Assembly (NCBI GenBank): GCA_021820065.1
Contig: JAKAEE010000003.1
Coordinates: 1-64,000 of the forward strand
Direction: 5' to 3'
Length of the DNA stretch: 64,000 nucleotides
Source of the DNA: Bacteroidota bacterium
GTDB taxonomy: Bacteria > Bacteroidota > Ignavibacteria > Ignavibacteriales > Melioribacteraceae
How positions within the stretch are numbered: position 1 is the first letter of the stretch; every line of letters begins with the position of its first letter. Shown in pieces: positions 24,654-32,935 of this stretch. Under the pieces are notes generated by a model. The model worked only from the letters and a program-made list of their open reading frames with translations. It had not been told where the DNA came from and did no database searches. A program made the translations under genes and the position numbers.

Positions 24654-25418
24654 ATGAATGAACTAAACGAGCTGAAAAATTTCTGCAAAGCGCTTGCCGA
24701 CGAAAGCGGAAAAATAATTCGAGATTATTGGCGGACTGAAATTTCCGTTGATACGAAAACAGATTTTTCTCCCGTAACAGTTGCTGATAAAAAAGCAGAA
24801 GAGCTGATGCGCGAGATGATTATGAAACGTTTTCCCGATCACGGAATATTAGGTGAGGAATTCGGCGAGCATAATCCCGGTTCGGAATACAAATGGGTTC
24901 TCGATCCGATCGACGGAACAAAAAGTTTTATCTGCGGAACGGTAACATTCGGAACACTTATCGCTCTATTGAAAAACGGCGAGCCTGTTCTCGGGGTTAT
25001 AAATCAGCCCATCTTGAATGAATTTCTAATTGGCGATAATAGTACAGCCGAACTGAACGGACGAAAAGTAAATGTTAGAAAGTGCAGTAATTTATCTGAA
25101 GCCGTTCTTCTCACCACCGATCAACTCAATATTGAAAAATACCGCGATATAAAAAAGTTTGACGAGCTTGTTCACAAAGTTAAAATGTACCGTCAGTGGG
25201 GCGACTGCTATGGCTATTATCTTGTTGCAACCGGTTACGCCGATATTATGATCGACCCGATCATGAATCCGTGGGACCTGATGGCGCTAATACCGATCAT
25301 TCGTGGTGCCGACGGAACAATTACCGATTATTACGGCAACGATCCGGTTAAAGGGGAAAGTATCATCGCTACGGGCGGCACAATTCACAAAAACGTTTTG
25401 GAAACATTGAATAATTAA
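24654..25418 (+). CDS. Inositol monophosphatase family phosphatase, probably histidinol-phosphatase
   Basis: A Mg-dependent sugar-phosphatase fold with the metal motifs GEEFGEH (Glu), WVLDPIDGTKSFI (Asp, Asp) and MNPWDLMALIPIIRGA (Asp). The segment DPIDGTKSFICGTVTFGTLIAL is typical of the HisN branch, which removes phosphate from histidinol phosphate in histidine biosynthesis, rather than of true inositol monophosphatases. No other his gene is present, so this is an assignment by motif only. Length 254 aa. It is divergent from the Sua5 gene and 71 nt ahead of trxA. Confidence 0.85.
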   Translation: MNELNELKNFCKALADESGKIIRDYWRTEISVDTKTDFSPVTVADKKAEELMREMIMKRFPDHGILGEEFGEHNPGSEYKWVLDPIDGTKSFICGTVTFGTLIALLKNGEPVLGVINQPILNEFLIGDNSTAELNGRKVNVRKCSNLSEAVLLTTDQLNIEKYRDIKKFDELVHKVKMYRQWGDCYGYYLVATGYADIMIDPIMNPWDLMALIPIIRGADGTITDYYGNDPVKGESIIATGGTIHKNVLETLNN

Positions 25419-25489
25419 TCGCTCACTCTTTTTGAATCCTTCACATTCATTCTGCATCTAACCATCAGACAAACAGAAAGGATTTATTA

Positions 25490-25825
25490 ATGAAAAACAT
25501 TGTTGAAGGAACAGATTCCAATTTTGCACAAGAAGTTTTGCAATCAAACACACCGGTTTTAGTTGATTTCTGGGCGCCGTGGTGCGGGCCATGCCGTATG
25601 GTAGCCCCTGTTGTTGAAGAAATTGCAACCGAACTAAACGGCAAATTAAAAGTTGTGAAAGTTAATACCGATGAAAACTTTGGCGTTGCGTCTCAATACG
25701 GAATTATGAGCATTCCAACTTTAGGAATATTTAAAAACGGAAAAATGGTAGATGCTGTTATCGGCGCTGTTCCGAAATATCATCTTGTAAATAAAATTCA
25801 ACCTCATCTCGACGCAGTAAATTAA
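25490..25825 (+). CDS. trxA: Thioredoxin
   Basis: A small cytosolic disulfide reductase of 111 residues with the active site [13 protein letters not shown], the buried Asp in VLVDFWAPW, and the cis-Pro loop [11 protein letters not shown]. An AGAAAGGA Shine-Dalgarno precedes the ATG. It stands as its own unit, followed by a UUCG-capped hairpin. Confidence 0.97.
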   Translation: MKNIVEGTDSNFAQEVLQSNTPVLVDFWAPWCGPCRMVAPVVEEIATELNGKLKVVKVNTDENFGVASQYGIMSIPTLGIFKNGKMVDAVIGAVPKYHLVNKIQPHLDAVN

Positions 25826-25832
25826 TTTTTAT

Positions 25833-25860
25833 TCCATCCCTCTTTTCGAAGGGGGATGGA
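25833..25860 (+). terminator. Hairpin after trxA, UUCG tetraloop
   Basis: TCCATCCCTCTT, loop TTCG, AAGGGGGATGGA forms a 12-bp stem with one G-T wobble. It begins 7 nt after the trxA stop. There is no T-run after it, so it may terminate weakly or protect the mRNA end. Confidence 0.55.
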
Positions 25861-25933
25861 ACTCCAAATTTCATTTCAAGCATCACGCCTCACTAATACA
25901 TATATTTGAATAAAAAAACATTCAATATTCAGC

Positions 25934-25975
25934 TTCTGTTCTGACTGCTGAAAGCTGACAGCTGAGAGCCAAGAG
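25934..25975. repeat. 7-nt period tandem array at priA start (heptad array 4)
   Basis: Six units in phase: TTCTGTT, CTGACTG, CTGAAAG, CTGACAG, CTGAGAG, CCAAGAG. The last base touches the priA ATG. The final two units (GAGAGCCAAGAG) would serve as the ribosome binding site. Confidence 0.78.
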
Positions 25976-28438
25976 ATGTTTTGCCAAGTCGTTTTTGCGT
26001 TACCGTTTAGAAACGCATTCACTTATTCTGTTCCCGATCACTTAAAAGATTCGGTTGGAATTGGTAAACGTGTTGTTGCGCCGTTCGGTAAACGCGTGCT
26101 CACGGGATTTGTAGTTGGCGTTTCGGAATCAACTAACATAAAAGAAAAAATAAAACCGATCCGCGATGTTTTAGATGAAAAACCGATCTTCGATGAAACG
26201 TCACTTAAATTTTACGAATGGATTTCCGAATACTACTTAAGCAGTCTCGGTGAAGCGCTAAAAAATTCTGTCCCGTACGGAACTGAGATTGAATCTAAAC
26301 GGAAAGTGGTAAGCGATAAAGATTTCTGTCTGAAACTGTTTAATCAGGAAAGAAAGAAAACTTCTCTTCGAGCTAAACTTCTATCTGTTCTCTCGCAAAA
26401 AGAAATTCACAGCGTGTCGCAGATTCAAAAAGAGCTGAAGAACAAAAACATTTATTCGCTTCTCACGGCGATGGAGAAAATCGGCGCGGTTACCTTGCTG
26501 AATGAGGTCGATTCCGCAAAGGTGAAAGTGAAGACCGCAAAGTTTGCAAAGCTCGCAAAGTCTTTGGATGAAACTTATCAGATCATCCCAGAGATCGAAA
26601 AAAAGTCTCCCAAGCAAGTTGTGATTTTATTGGAATTGCTTGCCGCCAAAGAATCGATCTTATTGAGTGAACTTCTGAAAAAAACAAATTCATCTGCATC
26701 AACGGTAAATAGTCTTGAGAAAAAAGGTATCGTAAAAATCTTTGAGAAAGAAGTTGAAAGGGTTTACTCCGAAACATACAAAGAAGAAGCTAAACAGATT
26801 GTTCTAACTACGCGTCAGCAAGAAATCGTTGATCGCATAAATCAATCGATCGAGAAGAATGCCTTTGAGACGTTTCTTATTCACGGAATTACCGGAAGCG
26901 GCAAGACGCAAGTATATATCGAACTTACAAAAAAAGTTATTGACAAAGGGCAGACTGTAATTATTCTTGTCCCGGAAATTTCTCTTACGCCTCAAATCAC
27001 TTCGAGATTTCATAACTACTTTGGCGGCATGACTGCCGTTCTTCACAGCAGAATGTCTTTGGGCGAACGTTACGATTCATGGCGCGGAATTGTTGCCGGC
27101 AAATATAAAGTTGTAATCGGTCCGCGCTCGGCATTGTTTGCGCCGCTAAAGAGCATCGGGTTAATAGTTGTTGACGAAGAACATGATCAGAGCTACAAGC
27201 AGCATGATTTAGTGCCGAAGTATCATGCACGCGATGCGGCGATCATTCGCGCGAGATTCGAATCGTGCCCGGTCATTCTCGGTTCCGCAACGCCGTCGGT
27301 AGAAAGTATGTTCAACGCACTCAACAATAAGTTTACTTTGCTAGAACTGCCGGAGCGGATTGATGACGCAAAACTTCCGAAAATAAAATTGGTTGATATA
27401 ACCATCGAGAAAAAGAAAAAGCGGATGGAAAGCATTTTCTCGCGTGAATTGTTGAATGAAATCGGCAACCGGTTGAAGAAAAAAGAAAGCGTTATAATCT
27501 TACAGAACAGGCGCGGATTTGCAACTCAAGTTTTCTGCAACGACTGCGGCGAAGTTGTAACATGTCCCGATTGTTCTGTCTCGATGGTTCATCATCTTAA
27601 CAAAAACATTTTGCAGTGCCACTATTGCGGAATTGTTAAACCGGTTCCAAAAGCATGTCCCAACTGCGGCTCTATCGAATTGAAATTTTTTGGAACCGGC
27701 ACTCAGCGCGTTGAAGATGAGCTGGATTACTATTTCCCGAATGCAAAGATCGAACGTGTTGATTCCGATACGATGAGCAGAAAAGGAAAGCTCGGCGAAA
27801 TTTTGAATAGTTTTCGGAAAGGCGAGATTGATATTCTTGTCGGCACACAGATGGTTTCTAAGGGATTAGACTTTTCAAACGTAACTTTGGTTGGAGTAGT
27901 TGCGGCGGAAACATCTTTGTGGATTCCAGATTTCCGTGCTGACGAAAGAACATTTCAACTTCTCACACAAGTATCCGGCCGCTCAGGCAGAAGCGAGAAA
28001 GAAGGGGAAGTAATTATTCAAACACAGAATGAAAAACATTTTGTTCTGCAAAAAGTTTTGGCGAATGATTACAAAAGTTTTTACGAAAAAGAAATCGGTT
28101 TACGCGAACAAGGCGAGTATCCACCTTTCACGCGGATCGGATTAGTTGAAATCAAGGACGAGCGAGAAGACCGTGCGCGCGCAGCCATCCGTGAGTTTCA
28201 CGATCATTTACGCAAAAATGGAAAAGGATTAAAACTAACTCCCCCTACTGAAGCGATCATTTATAAAATTAAAGGGCAGTACAGATTCCAGATTCTGATA
28301 AAGAGCAGCAGAAAAGCTGATCCGTCCGGCAGACTTTTGCGCAATGCAATGATAAACTCTTACATTGAGTTTAATCAAAAATCAAAATTCAAAGAAGTAA
28401 AACTAATTCTGGATGTTGATCCTCAAAGCATAATATGA
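25976..28438 (+). CDS. priA: Primosomal replication protein N' (PriA helicase)
   Basis: PriA restarts stalled replication forks. An N-terminal 3'-binding domain (VVFALPFRNAFTYSVP, KRVVAPFGKRVLTGFVVG) precedes the helicase core: Walker A GITGSGKTQVY, DEEHDQSYKQ (DEEH), and late motifs VGTQMVSKGLDF and QVSGRSGRSEK. Between them lie the zinc knuckles CNDCGEVVTCPDCS and CHYCGIVKPVPKACPNCGS. The length of 820 aa is near the upper end for the family because of a winged-helix region with Lys-rich linkers (about residues 130-270). The start is set by the preceding heptad array that provides the Shine-Dalgarno. Confidence 0.96.
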   Translation: MFCQVVFALPFRNAFTYSVPDHLKDSVGIGKRVVAPFGKRVLTGFVVGVSESTNIKEKIKPIRDVLDEKPIFDETSLKFYEWISEYYLSSLGEALKNSVPYGTEIESKRKVVSDKDFCLKLFNQERKKTSLRAKLLSVLSQKEIHSVSQIQKELKNKNIYSLLTAMEKIGAVTLLNEVDSAKVKVKTAKFAKLAKSLDETYQIIPEIEKKSPKQVVILLELLAAKESILLSELLKKTNSSASTVNSLEKKGIVKIFEKEVERVYSETYKEEAKQIVLTTRQQEIVDRINQSIEKNAFETFLIHGITGSGKTQVYIELTKKVIDKGQTVIILVPEISLTPQITSRFHNYFGGMTAVLHSRMSLGERYDSWRGIVAGKYKVVIGPRSALFAPLKSIGLIVVDEEHDQSYKQHDLVPKYHARDAAIIRARFESCPVILGSATPSVESMFNALNNKFTLLELPERIDDAKLPKIKLVDITIEKKKKRMESIFSRELLNEIGNRLKKKESVIILQNRRGFATQVFCNDCGEVVTCPDCSVSMVHHLNKNILQCHYCGIVKPVPKACPNCGSIELKFFGTGTQRVEDELDYYFPNAKIERVDSDTMSRKGKLGEILNSFRKGEIDILVGTQMVSKGLDFSNVTLVGVVAAETSLWIPDFRADERTFQLLTQVSGRSGRSEKEGEVIIQTQNEKHFVLQKVLANDYKSFYEKEIGLREQGEYPPFTRIGLVEIKDEREDRARAAIREFHDHLRKNGKGLKLTPPTEAIIYKIKGQYRFQILIKSSRKADPSGRLLRNAMINSYIEFNQKSKFKEVKLILDVDPQSII

Positions 28439-28441
28439 ATA

Positions 28442-28469
28442 AATCCAAAACTCTAAATTCAAAATTCAA
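28442..28469. repeat. 7-nt period tandem array, forward half (heptad array 5a)
   Basis: Units AATCCAA, AACTCTA, AATTCAA, AATTCAA follow the priA stop. They are roughly the reverse complement of the array at 28478-28498, so the two halves can fold on each other. Confidence 0.65.
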
Positions 28470-28477
28470 AAAAATGT

Positions 28478-28498
28478 TTTGGATTTTGTGCTTTGAAT
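28478..28498. repeat. 7-nt period tandem array, inverted half (heptad array 5b)
   Basis: Units TTTGGAT, TTTGTGC, TTTGAAT run up to the pseudouridine synthase start. Similar units occur in array 1 at 4802-4836. Confidence 0.6.
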
Positions 28499-28501
28499 TT
28501 T

Positions 28502-29143
28502 ATGTTAGTTAATGTGACTATGAAAGAAAAAGTTTTTAAGTATTATATCCTCAACAAACCATTTGGCGTGCTAACACAATTCACGGATAAAGAAAACCGC
28601 GCAACGCTGGGTTCGCTTTTCAAATTTCCGAAAGATGCCGGCCTTGCCGGTAGGCAGGTTTATCCCATAGGCAGGCTCGATCGCGACAGTGAAGGATTGC
28701 TGCTGGTAACAAACGACAAAAGTTTAACGGAATATTTGCTCAATCCCCAAAACAAACATGAACGTGAGTATTATGTTCAAGTGGAAGGAATTCCGACTGA
28801 AAAAGATTTGGAAAGAATGCGTAGCGGAATTGAATTGAACGACGGCAAAACTCTTCCGGCAAAAGTTAAGTTGATCGATGACCCGGGATTCCCGCCGCGT
28901 GTTCCTCCGATCCGCGAACGGAAAAACATTCCGACAAGCTGGATCAGTCTGACTTTAGTTGAAGGACGTAACAGACAAGTTCGAAGAATGACGGCAGCAA
29001 TTGGTTTCCCGACTCTTAGACTTGTCCGCGTAAGAATCAAAAACATTTTACTTGGTAACTTAAAGTTTGGGGAAGTGAGAGAATTAAACGGACGTGAATT
29101 GGAATCATTAAAACAGAAGCGACCCGCAAAGGGCCGCCTCTAG
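28502..29143 (+). CDS. rRNA pseudouridine synthase, RluE/RsuA type
   Basis: This enzyme converts a uridine in rRNA to pseudouridine. The catalytic motif is IGRLDRDSEGLLLVTND, with the Asp of RLD, and EGRNRQVRRMTAAIGFPTLRLVRV is the second family motif. There is no N-terminal S4 domain, as in RluE (23S U2457 in E. coli), so RluE-like is the best guess. I prefer the ATG at 28502 (MLVNVTMKEK); 28520 is also possible, and the track's TTG at 28493 is less likely. Just before the catalytic motif there is an extra AGLAGRQ coded by a palindromic GCCGGCCTTGCCGGTAGGCAG, discussed in the findings. Confidence 0.9.
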   Translation: MLVNVTMKEKVFKYYILNKPFGVLTQFTDKENRATLGSLFKFPKDAGLAGRQVYPIGRLDRDSEGLLLVTNDKSLTEYLLNPQNKHEREYYVQVEGIPTEKDLERMRSGIELNDGKTLPAKVKLIDDPGFPPRVPPIRERKNIPTSWISLTLVEGRNRQVRRMTAAIGFPTLRLVRVRIKNILLGNLKFGEVRELNGRELESLKQKRPAKGRL

Positions 29144-29149
29144 AAAAAA

Positions 29150-29980
29150 TTATGCACCTGTGAACCATCTTAAAAACGGTAACGCTTTGGCAAGGAAAAA
29201 CAATAGAAGGCTAAAGCCAATCCACAAACCGAATATCATCGCAAAATATTTTCCTGCACTGTTGGACTTGAACATTTTAGCATAACCTATTGCAACTGCT
29301 GCATAAAACCAGATGGAAAAAATATCGGCTTTTGATAAGAGAAATCCGCCGATGGTTGTAGTATCTGCGCCCGTAAAAGCGGCGATGCTGGTTCCGGTCA
29401 TATATTTATTCATAACGAACGCGGCAATTACCATAACAATTACTTGTAAGACTATTATGTAGTGAGGTAAACCGTAAGCAACCATCGCTTCTTTGTATGT
29501 ACCGGTGCCTTTGAGAGCAAATTTTGCGAAGAGAAGAAAAACCCCGGAAACTACAAAGAAAACAATAAAAGTAATTATAATAATTGAAACGGCAGAAATT
29601 GCAACAGTAGCGGCAGTCAAACCCTGATTAAATCTGTCTCTCATGCCATCAAGCTGCTGATCTGCTTGGGCTTGAGTTATCTGACCGCTTGCAACCATAT
29701 TGCTGAATTGCTTTTCAACTTGCTTCATGTTCTTTTCCATGGCTTGCATGCGGATGTTCGGATTGCTCATCATTACTATATTGGATAGAAGGGCAACAAC
29801 CATGATAATCACAAGAGGAATTATCCAATCGGCTGTCTTGGGCGGAAACTTTGACATCTTAGAAAAAGTATTTCCAGGTTCGGAAAATAAACCAACTAAC
29901 TTATCAGTGTGGTTAATTTCGAATTCTTCTGCTTCAACTGAGGACATTTTAGGAGCTTCTTGGTTCTTTGTTTCTTCCAT
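29150..29980 (-). CDS. Yip1 family membrane protein
   Basis: A 276-aa membrane protein with about five helices. The N-terminal cytosolic part (KLVGLFSEPGNTFSKMSKFPPKTADWIIPL) is typical of bacterial YIP1/DUF1282-like proteins, followed by helices with the middle segment LFAKFALKGTGTYKEAMVAYGLPHY. A soluble Met/Gln-rich stretch (QAMEKNMKQVEKQFSNM) lies between helices 1 and 2. The function in bacteria is unknown. It converges on the pseudouridine synthase gene with only 6 nt between stops. A GGAG Shine-Dalgarno lies before the ATG. Confidence 0.82.
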   Translation of the reverse strand: MEETKNQEAPKMSSVEAEEFEINHTDKLVGLFSEPGNTFSKMSKFPPKTADWIIPLVIIMVVALLSNIVMMSNPNIRMQAMEKNMKQVEKQFSNMVASGQITQAQADQQLDGMRDRFNQGLTAATVAISAVSIIIITFIVFFVVSGVFLLFAKFALKGTGTYKEAMVAYGLPHYIIVLQVIVMVIAAFVMNKYMTGTSIAAFTGADTTTIGGFLLSKADIFSIWFYAAVAIGYAKMFKSNSAGKYFAMIFGLWIGFSLLLFFLAKALPFLRWFTGA

Positions 29981-30144
29981 CTGTTTCTCCTTGATTAGTT
30001 ATTTATATAGCTGGTGGCTGCTGTATGTAATTTAACAAAAAATATTCAACGAATTGAAACAACGATCATAAAAATTTTTAAAAGAGTTATGCGGGATTAT
30101 TGTAATTTTAAGCCAAAATTAGCTGAAATATCTTTGGAGATTTT

Positions 30145-31515
30145 ATGAAAACCATTATTGAGCCTTTCAAAATTAAATCTGTTGAACCGATTAGGTTTAC
30201 AACTAAAGAAGAACGGACAAAAATTTTAGAAGATGCCGGGTATAACCCGTTTATGATTCATGCGGACGATGTGCTGATTGACCTTTTAACCGACAGCGGC
30301 ACATCGGCAATGAGTTCAGATCAATGGGCGGGAATTATGCGCGGCGACGAATCTTACGCCGGGGCGAAAAGTTTTTACAGATTCGAATCGGCTGTGAAAA
30401 AAATTACCGGTGATGAATTCATTATTCCCACACATCAAGGGAGAGCTTCGGAAAAAATTCTTTTTTCAATTCTCGGCGGACCGGGAAAATATTTTGCGAG
30501 CAACACATTTTTCGATACGACACGTGCAAATATTGAGTTCACAGGCGCAGAAGCGGTAGACCTTTTGTGTGAAGTTGGAAAACATCCCGAACAGCGAGCG
30601 CCGTTCAAAGGCAACATGGATATCGACGCGTTGAAGGCATTCATTCAAAAAGCCGGCAAAGAAAATATTCCGCTGGTTGTTTTAACTGTTACTAATAATT
30701 CAGGTGGCGGTCAGCCCGTGTCAATGCAGAACATTCGCGAAGTGAAAGAAGTCTGCAAGCAAAACAGCATTCCTCTTTTTCTTGATGCATGCCGGTTTGC
30801 GGAGAACGCGTACTTCATTAAGAAACGAGAAAACGGATATGCAGATAAACCTGTTTTGGAAATTTGTCAAGAGATGTTTTCGTATGCAGACGGATCGACA
30901 ATGAGCGCAAAGAAAGATGCTCTTGTAAATATCGGCGGATGGCTTTCATTGAACGATACAGACCTTGCATTGAAATGCCGGAACCTATTAATAGTAACAG
31001 AAGGATTTCCAACTTACGGCGGACTTGCCGGACGCGACCTTGAGGCAATTGCTCAAGGGTTGGAAGAAATTGTTGATGAACATTATTTGCAGTACAGAAT
31101 TCGAAGCACAGAATATCTCGGAGAAAAAATCTTAGCTGCGGGCGTTCCAATTATCGAGCCGCCGGGAGGTCATGCAATTTATATTGATGCAAAACGATTT
31201 CTGCCGCATGTTCCGGCAGAACAGTATCCGGGTCAATCAATCGTTTGCGAACTTTATGTTGAGGGTGGAATCCGAACTGTTGAAATCGGTAGCGTAATGT
31301 TTGGCAAGTACGACAAAAATGGAAAACTTATTCCGGCAATGATGGAGCTTGTCCGGCTTGCAATCCCTCGCCGCGTTTACACACAAAGTCACATTGATTA
31401 CGTTGCCGAAGTTGTGATTGACGTTTTTAAGAGAAGAGAAAAGTTGAAAGGATATCATATTACGTACGAAGCGCCGATGCTCAGGCATTTTACGGCTCGT
31501 TTCAAAAAATTCTGA
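30145..31515 (+). CDS. tnaA: Tryptophanase
   Basis: A PLP enzyme that splits tryptophan into indole, pyruvate and ammonia. The PLP lysine lies in STMSAKKDALVNIGG and the substrate arm in QPVSMQNIREV. Tryptophanase and tyrosine phenol-lyase are close, so I compared the residues that separate them from memory. FFDTTR (Asp, not Thr), RTVEIGS (Val-Glu-Ile, not SMERG with its Arg) and LRHFTARF (His, not Phe) all fit tryptophanase. Length 456 aa. The gene heads a compact group: DUF4905 follows after 16 nt, then amrA and amrB. A TATCTTTG box overlaps its Shine-Dalgarno region. Confidence 0.9.
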   Translation: MKTIIEPFKIKSVEPIRFTTKEERTKILEDAGYNPFMIHADDVLIDLLTDSGTSAMSSDQWAGIMRGDESYAGAKSFYRFESAVKKITGDEFIIPTHQGRASEKILFSILGGPGKYFASNTFFDTTRANIEFTGAEAVDLLCEVGKHPEQRAPFKGNMDIDALKAFIQKAGKENIPLVVLTVTNNSGGGQPVSMQNIREVKEVCKQNSIPLFLDACRFAENAYFIKKRENGYADKPVLEICQEMFSYADGSTMSAKKDALVNIGGWLSLNDTDLALKCRNLLIVTEGFPTYGGLAGRDLEAIAQGLEEIVDEHYLQYRIRSTEYLGEKILAAGVPIIEPPGGHAIYIDAKRFLPHVPAEQYPGQSIVCELYVEGGIRTVEIGSVMFGKYDKNGKLIPAMMELVRLAIPRRVYTQSHIDYVAEVVIDVFKRREKLKGYHITYEAPMLRHFTARFKKF

Positions 31516-31531
31516 GGAAGTCCCGATACTG

Positions 31532-32344
31532 ATGGAAAAACATTTCTCATATAAATCACCGCACCAAATTTGGAGAATATTGATCTCCGATTCCGAGAAA
31601 CTAATTCTCGAAACGCGCGACGTAAAAACCAAAGAAGTTTTTTTTCACTGCTTCGATATTTGGGACGGCGGCAAAATCTTTTCGGATTTTCAGCTTGAAG
31701 ACAAATGCTGGGTTGGAATAGAAACGGTTCACAAAGACATTATTTATTTTCACAAATTTCCCAAGCCGGATTTACCGATCCATGCCGGAATAATTGCATT
31801 TGATCTCGCATCACAAAAAATTTTGTGGACGAACAACGAGCTCTCATTTCTGTTTGCTTACCAAGATAAAATTTACGGATTCAAACAAGGATTTGAAGAG
31901 CGCTATTTCTACGAACTTGATTACCTTGATGGAAAACTTACCAAGGAATATGAAAACGATCACGCAGCAATAAACAAGCTGAAGAACATCGCAAGCAGCG
32001 CAAAAGATTGGAGAAGCTATCTCTATCCGGAAATTCTAAAAAGCAACAGCGATGAAAAAATCAACCGACTGATTAATCAGCAAACCGGTAAGAACGAAAC
32101 TATCGGCGAAGTAGAATATAATGTTTATAACAGTTATCTTTTCTTCAGCTATCATTCAAAGGTTTTTGAAAACAGTCTGATCAACAAATTTTTTGCCGTC
32201 GATCTTGATTCCGAAAAAGTTGTTTTTTCAGAAATTCTCAATGCTAACGTTACTGCAATGTTGACCGATTCGTTCTTCCTTTACAAAAACCTTCTGTTTC
32301 TTCTTCGCGAAAAGAATGAGGTAATTGTTTACAAGATAAAGTAA
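31532..32344 (+). CDS. DUF4905 family protein
   Basis: This 270-aa protein matches my memory of DUF4905, a Bacteroidota family of unknown function. It begins MEKHFSYKSPHQIWRILI, followed by repeated strand-turn units (FDIWDGGKIF, LETRDVKTKEVFF, FDLASQKILWTN) that suggest a beta-propeller-like fold. There is no signal peptide, so it should be cytosolic. It is placed between tryptophanase and AmrA with gaps of 16 and 11 nt, suggesting co-transcription. Confidence 0.7.
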   Translation: MEKHFSYKSPHQIWRILISDSEKLILETRDVKTKEVFFHCFDIWDGGKIFSDFQLEDKCWVGIETVHKDIIYFHKFPKPDLPIHAGIIAFDLASQKILWTNNELSFLFAYQDKIYGFKQGFEERYFYELDYLDGKLTKEYENDHAAINKLKNIASSAKDWRSYLYPEILKSNSDEKINRLINQQTGKNETIGEVEYNVYNSYLFFSYHSKVFENSLINKFFAVDLDSEKVVFSEILNANVTAMLTDSFFLYKNLLFLLREKNEVIVYKIK

Positions 32345-32355
32345 GAGCAAGAAAA

Positions 32356-32934
32356 ATGGAAATCTCGCTGGAGGAAAAGAAAATCCTTCTTGAGGCAGCG
32401 CGCAATTCGATCGAGTTACTTTTTAAAGGCGAAAAAGTTGAAGAGCCGGACTACACGATGCATCCCATCTTTAAAAGTCATGCCGGTGCGTTTGTAACTT
32501 TAACGGAGTCCGGCTCGCTTCGTGGTTGCATTGGCTACATTATTTCGGATCAACCGTTATGGCAAACGGTTTGTGAAGCGGCGGTGCAGGCATCGCAGAA
32601 CGATCCGCGCTTTCCATCAGTCCGCAAGTCTGAAATCAAAAATCTTGAAATCGAAATTTCTATTCTCTCAGAACCTTTTCCGTTAAACAATTATGACGAA
32701 ATTGAAATCGGGAAGCATGGATTGATACTTAACGAAAAAGGAAGACGCGGGCTGCTTCTTCCGCAAGTTCCAACAGAACACCATTTGAACCGCGAACAAT
32801 TCCTTGATGCAATTTGTCAGAAGACCGGTTTTCCGGCGGGATACTGGCGCAAACAATTTTTGAACTTGAGCGCGTTTACCGCAACCGTTTTTAGTGAATC
32901 GGAAATTAATTCAGAAACAATCAACAGGGGGTGA
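32356..32934 (+). CDS. amrA: AmmeMemoRadiSam system protein A (AMMECR1 domain)
   Basis: The AMMECR1 fold is shown by GAFVTLTESGSLRGCIGYI (LRGCIG is the hallmark) and QASQNDPRFPSVRKSEI, with GLLLPQVPTEH and WYRKQ-like YWRKQFLNL at the end. The length of 192 aa fits the stand-alone form. In many bacteria and archaea it sits beside a Memo homologue and a radical SAM protein, a group whose joint reaction is not known. Here Memo follows at once (ATG one base after this stop). Confidence 0.92.
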   Translation: MEISLEEKKILLEAARNSIELLFKGEKVEEPDYTMHPIFKSHAGAFVTLTESGSLRGCIGYIISDQPLWQTVCEAAVQASQNDPRFPSVRKSEIKNLEIEISILSEPFPLNNYDEIEIGKHGLILNEKGRRGLLLPQVPTEHHLNREQFLDAICQKTGFPAGYWRKQFLNLSAFTATVFSESEINSETINRG

Positions 32935-32935
32935 A

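Noticed and set aside
30129-30136. TATCTTTG as tnaA promoter
   Set aside because: It overlaps TTTGGAGA, the likely Shine-Dalgarno 8 nt before the ATG, so it may match the consensus by chance; not listed as a separate promoter.
30145-31515. Tyrosine phenol-lyase
   Set aside because: The three discriminating positions (FDTT, VEIG, RHFTA) fit tryptophanase.
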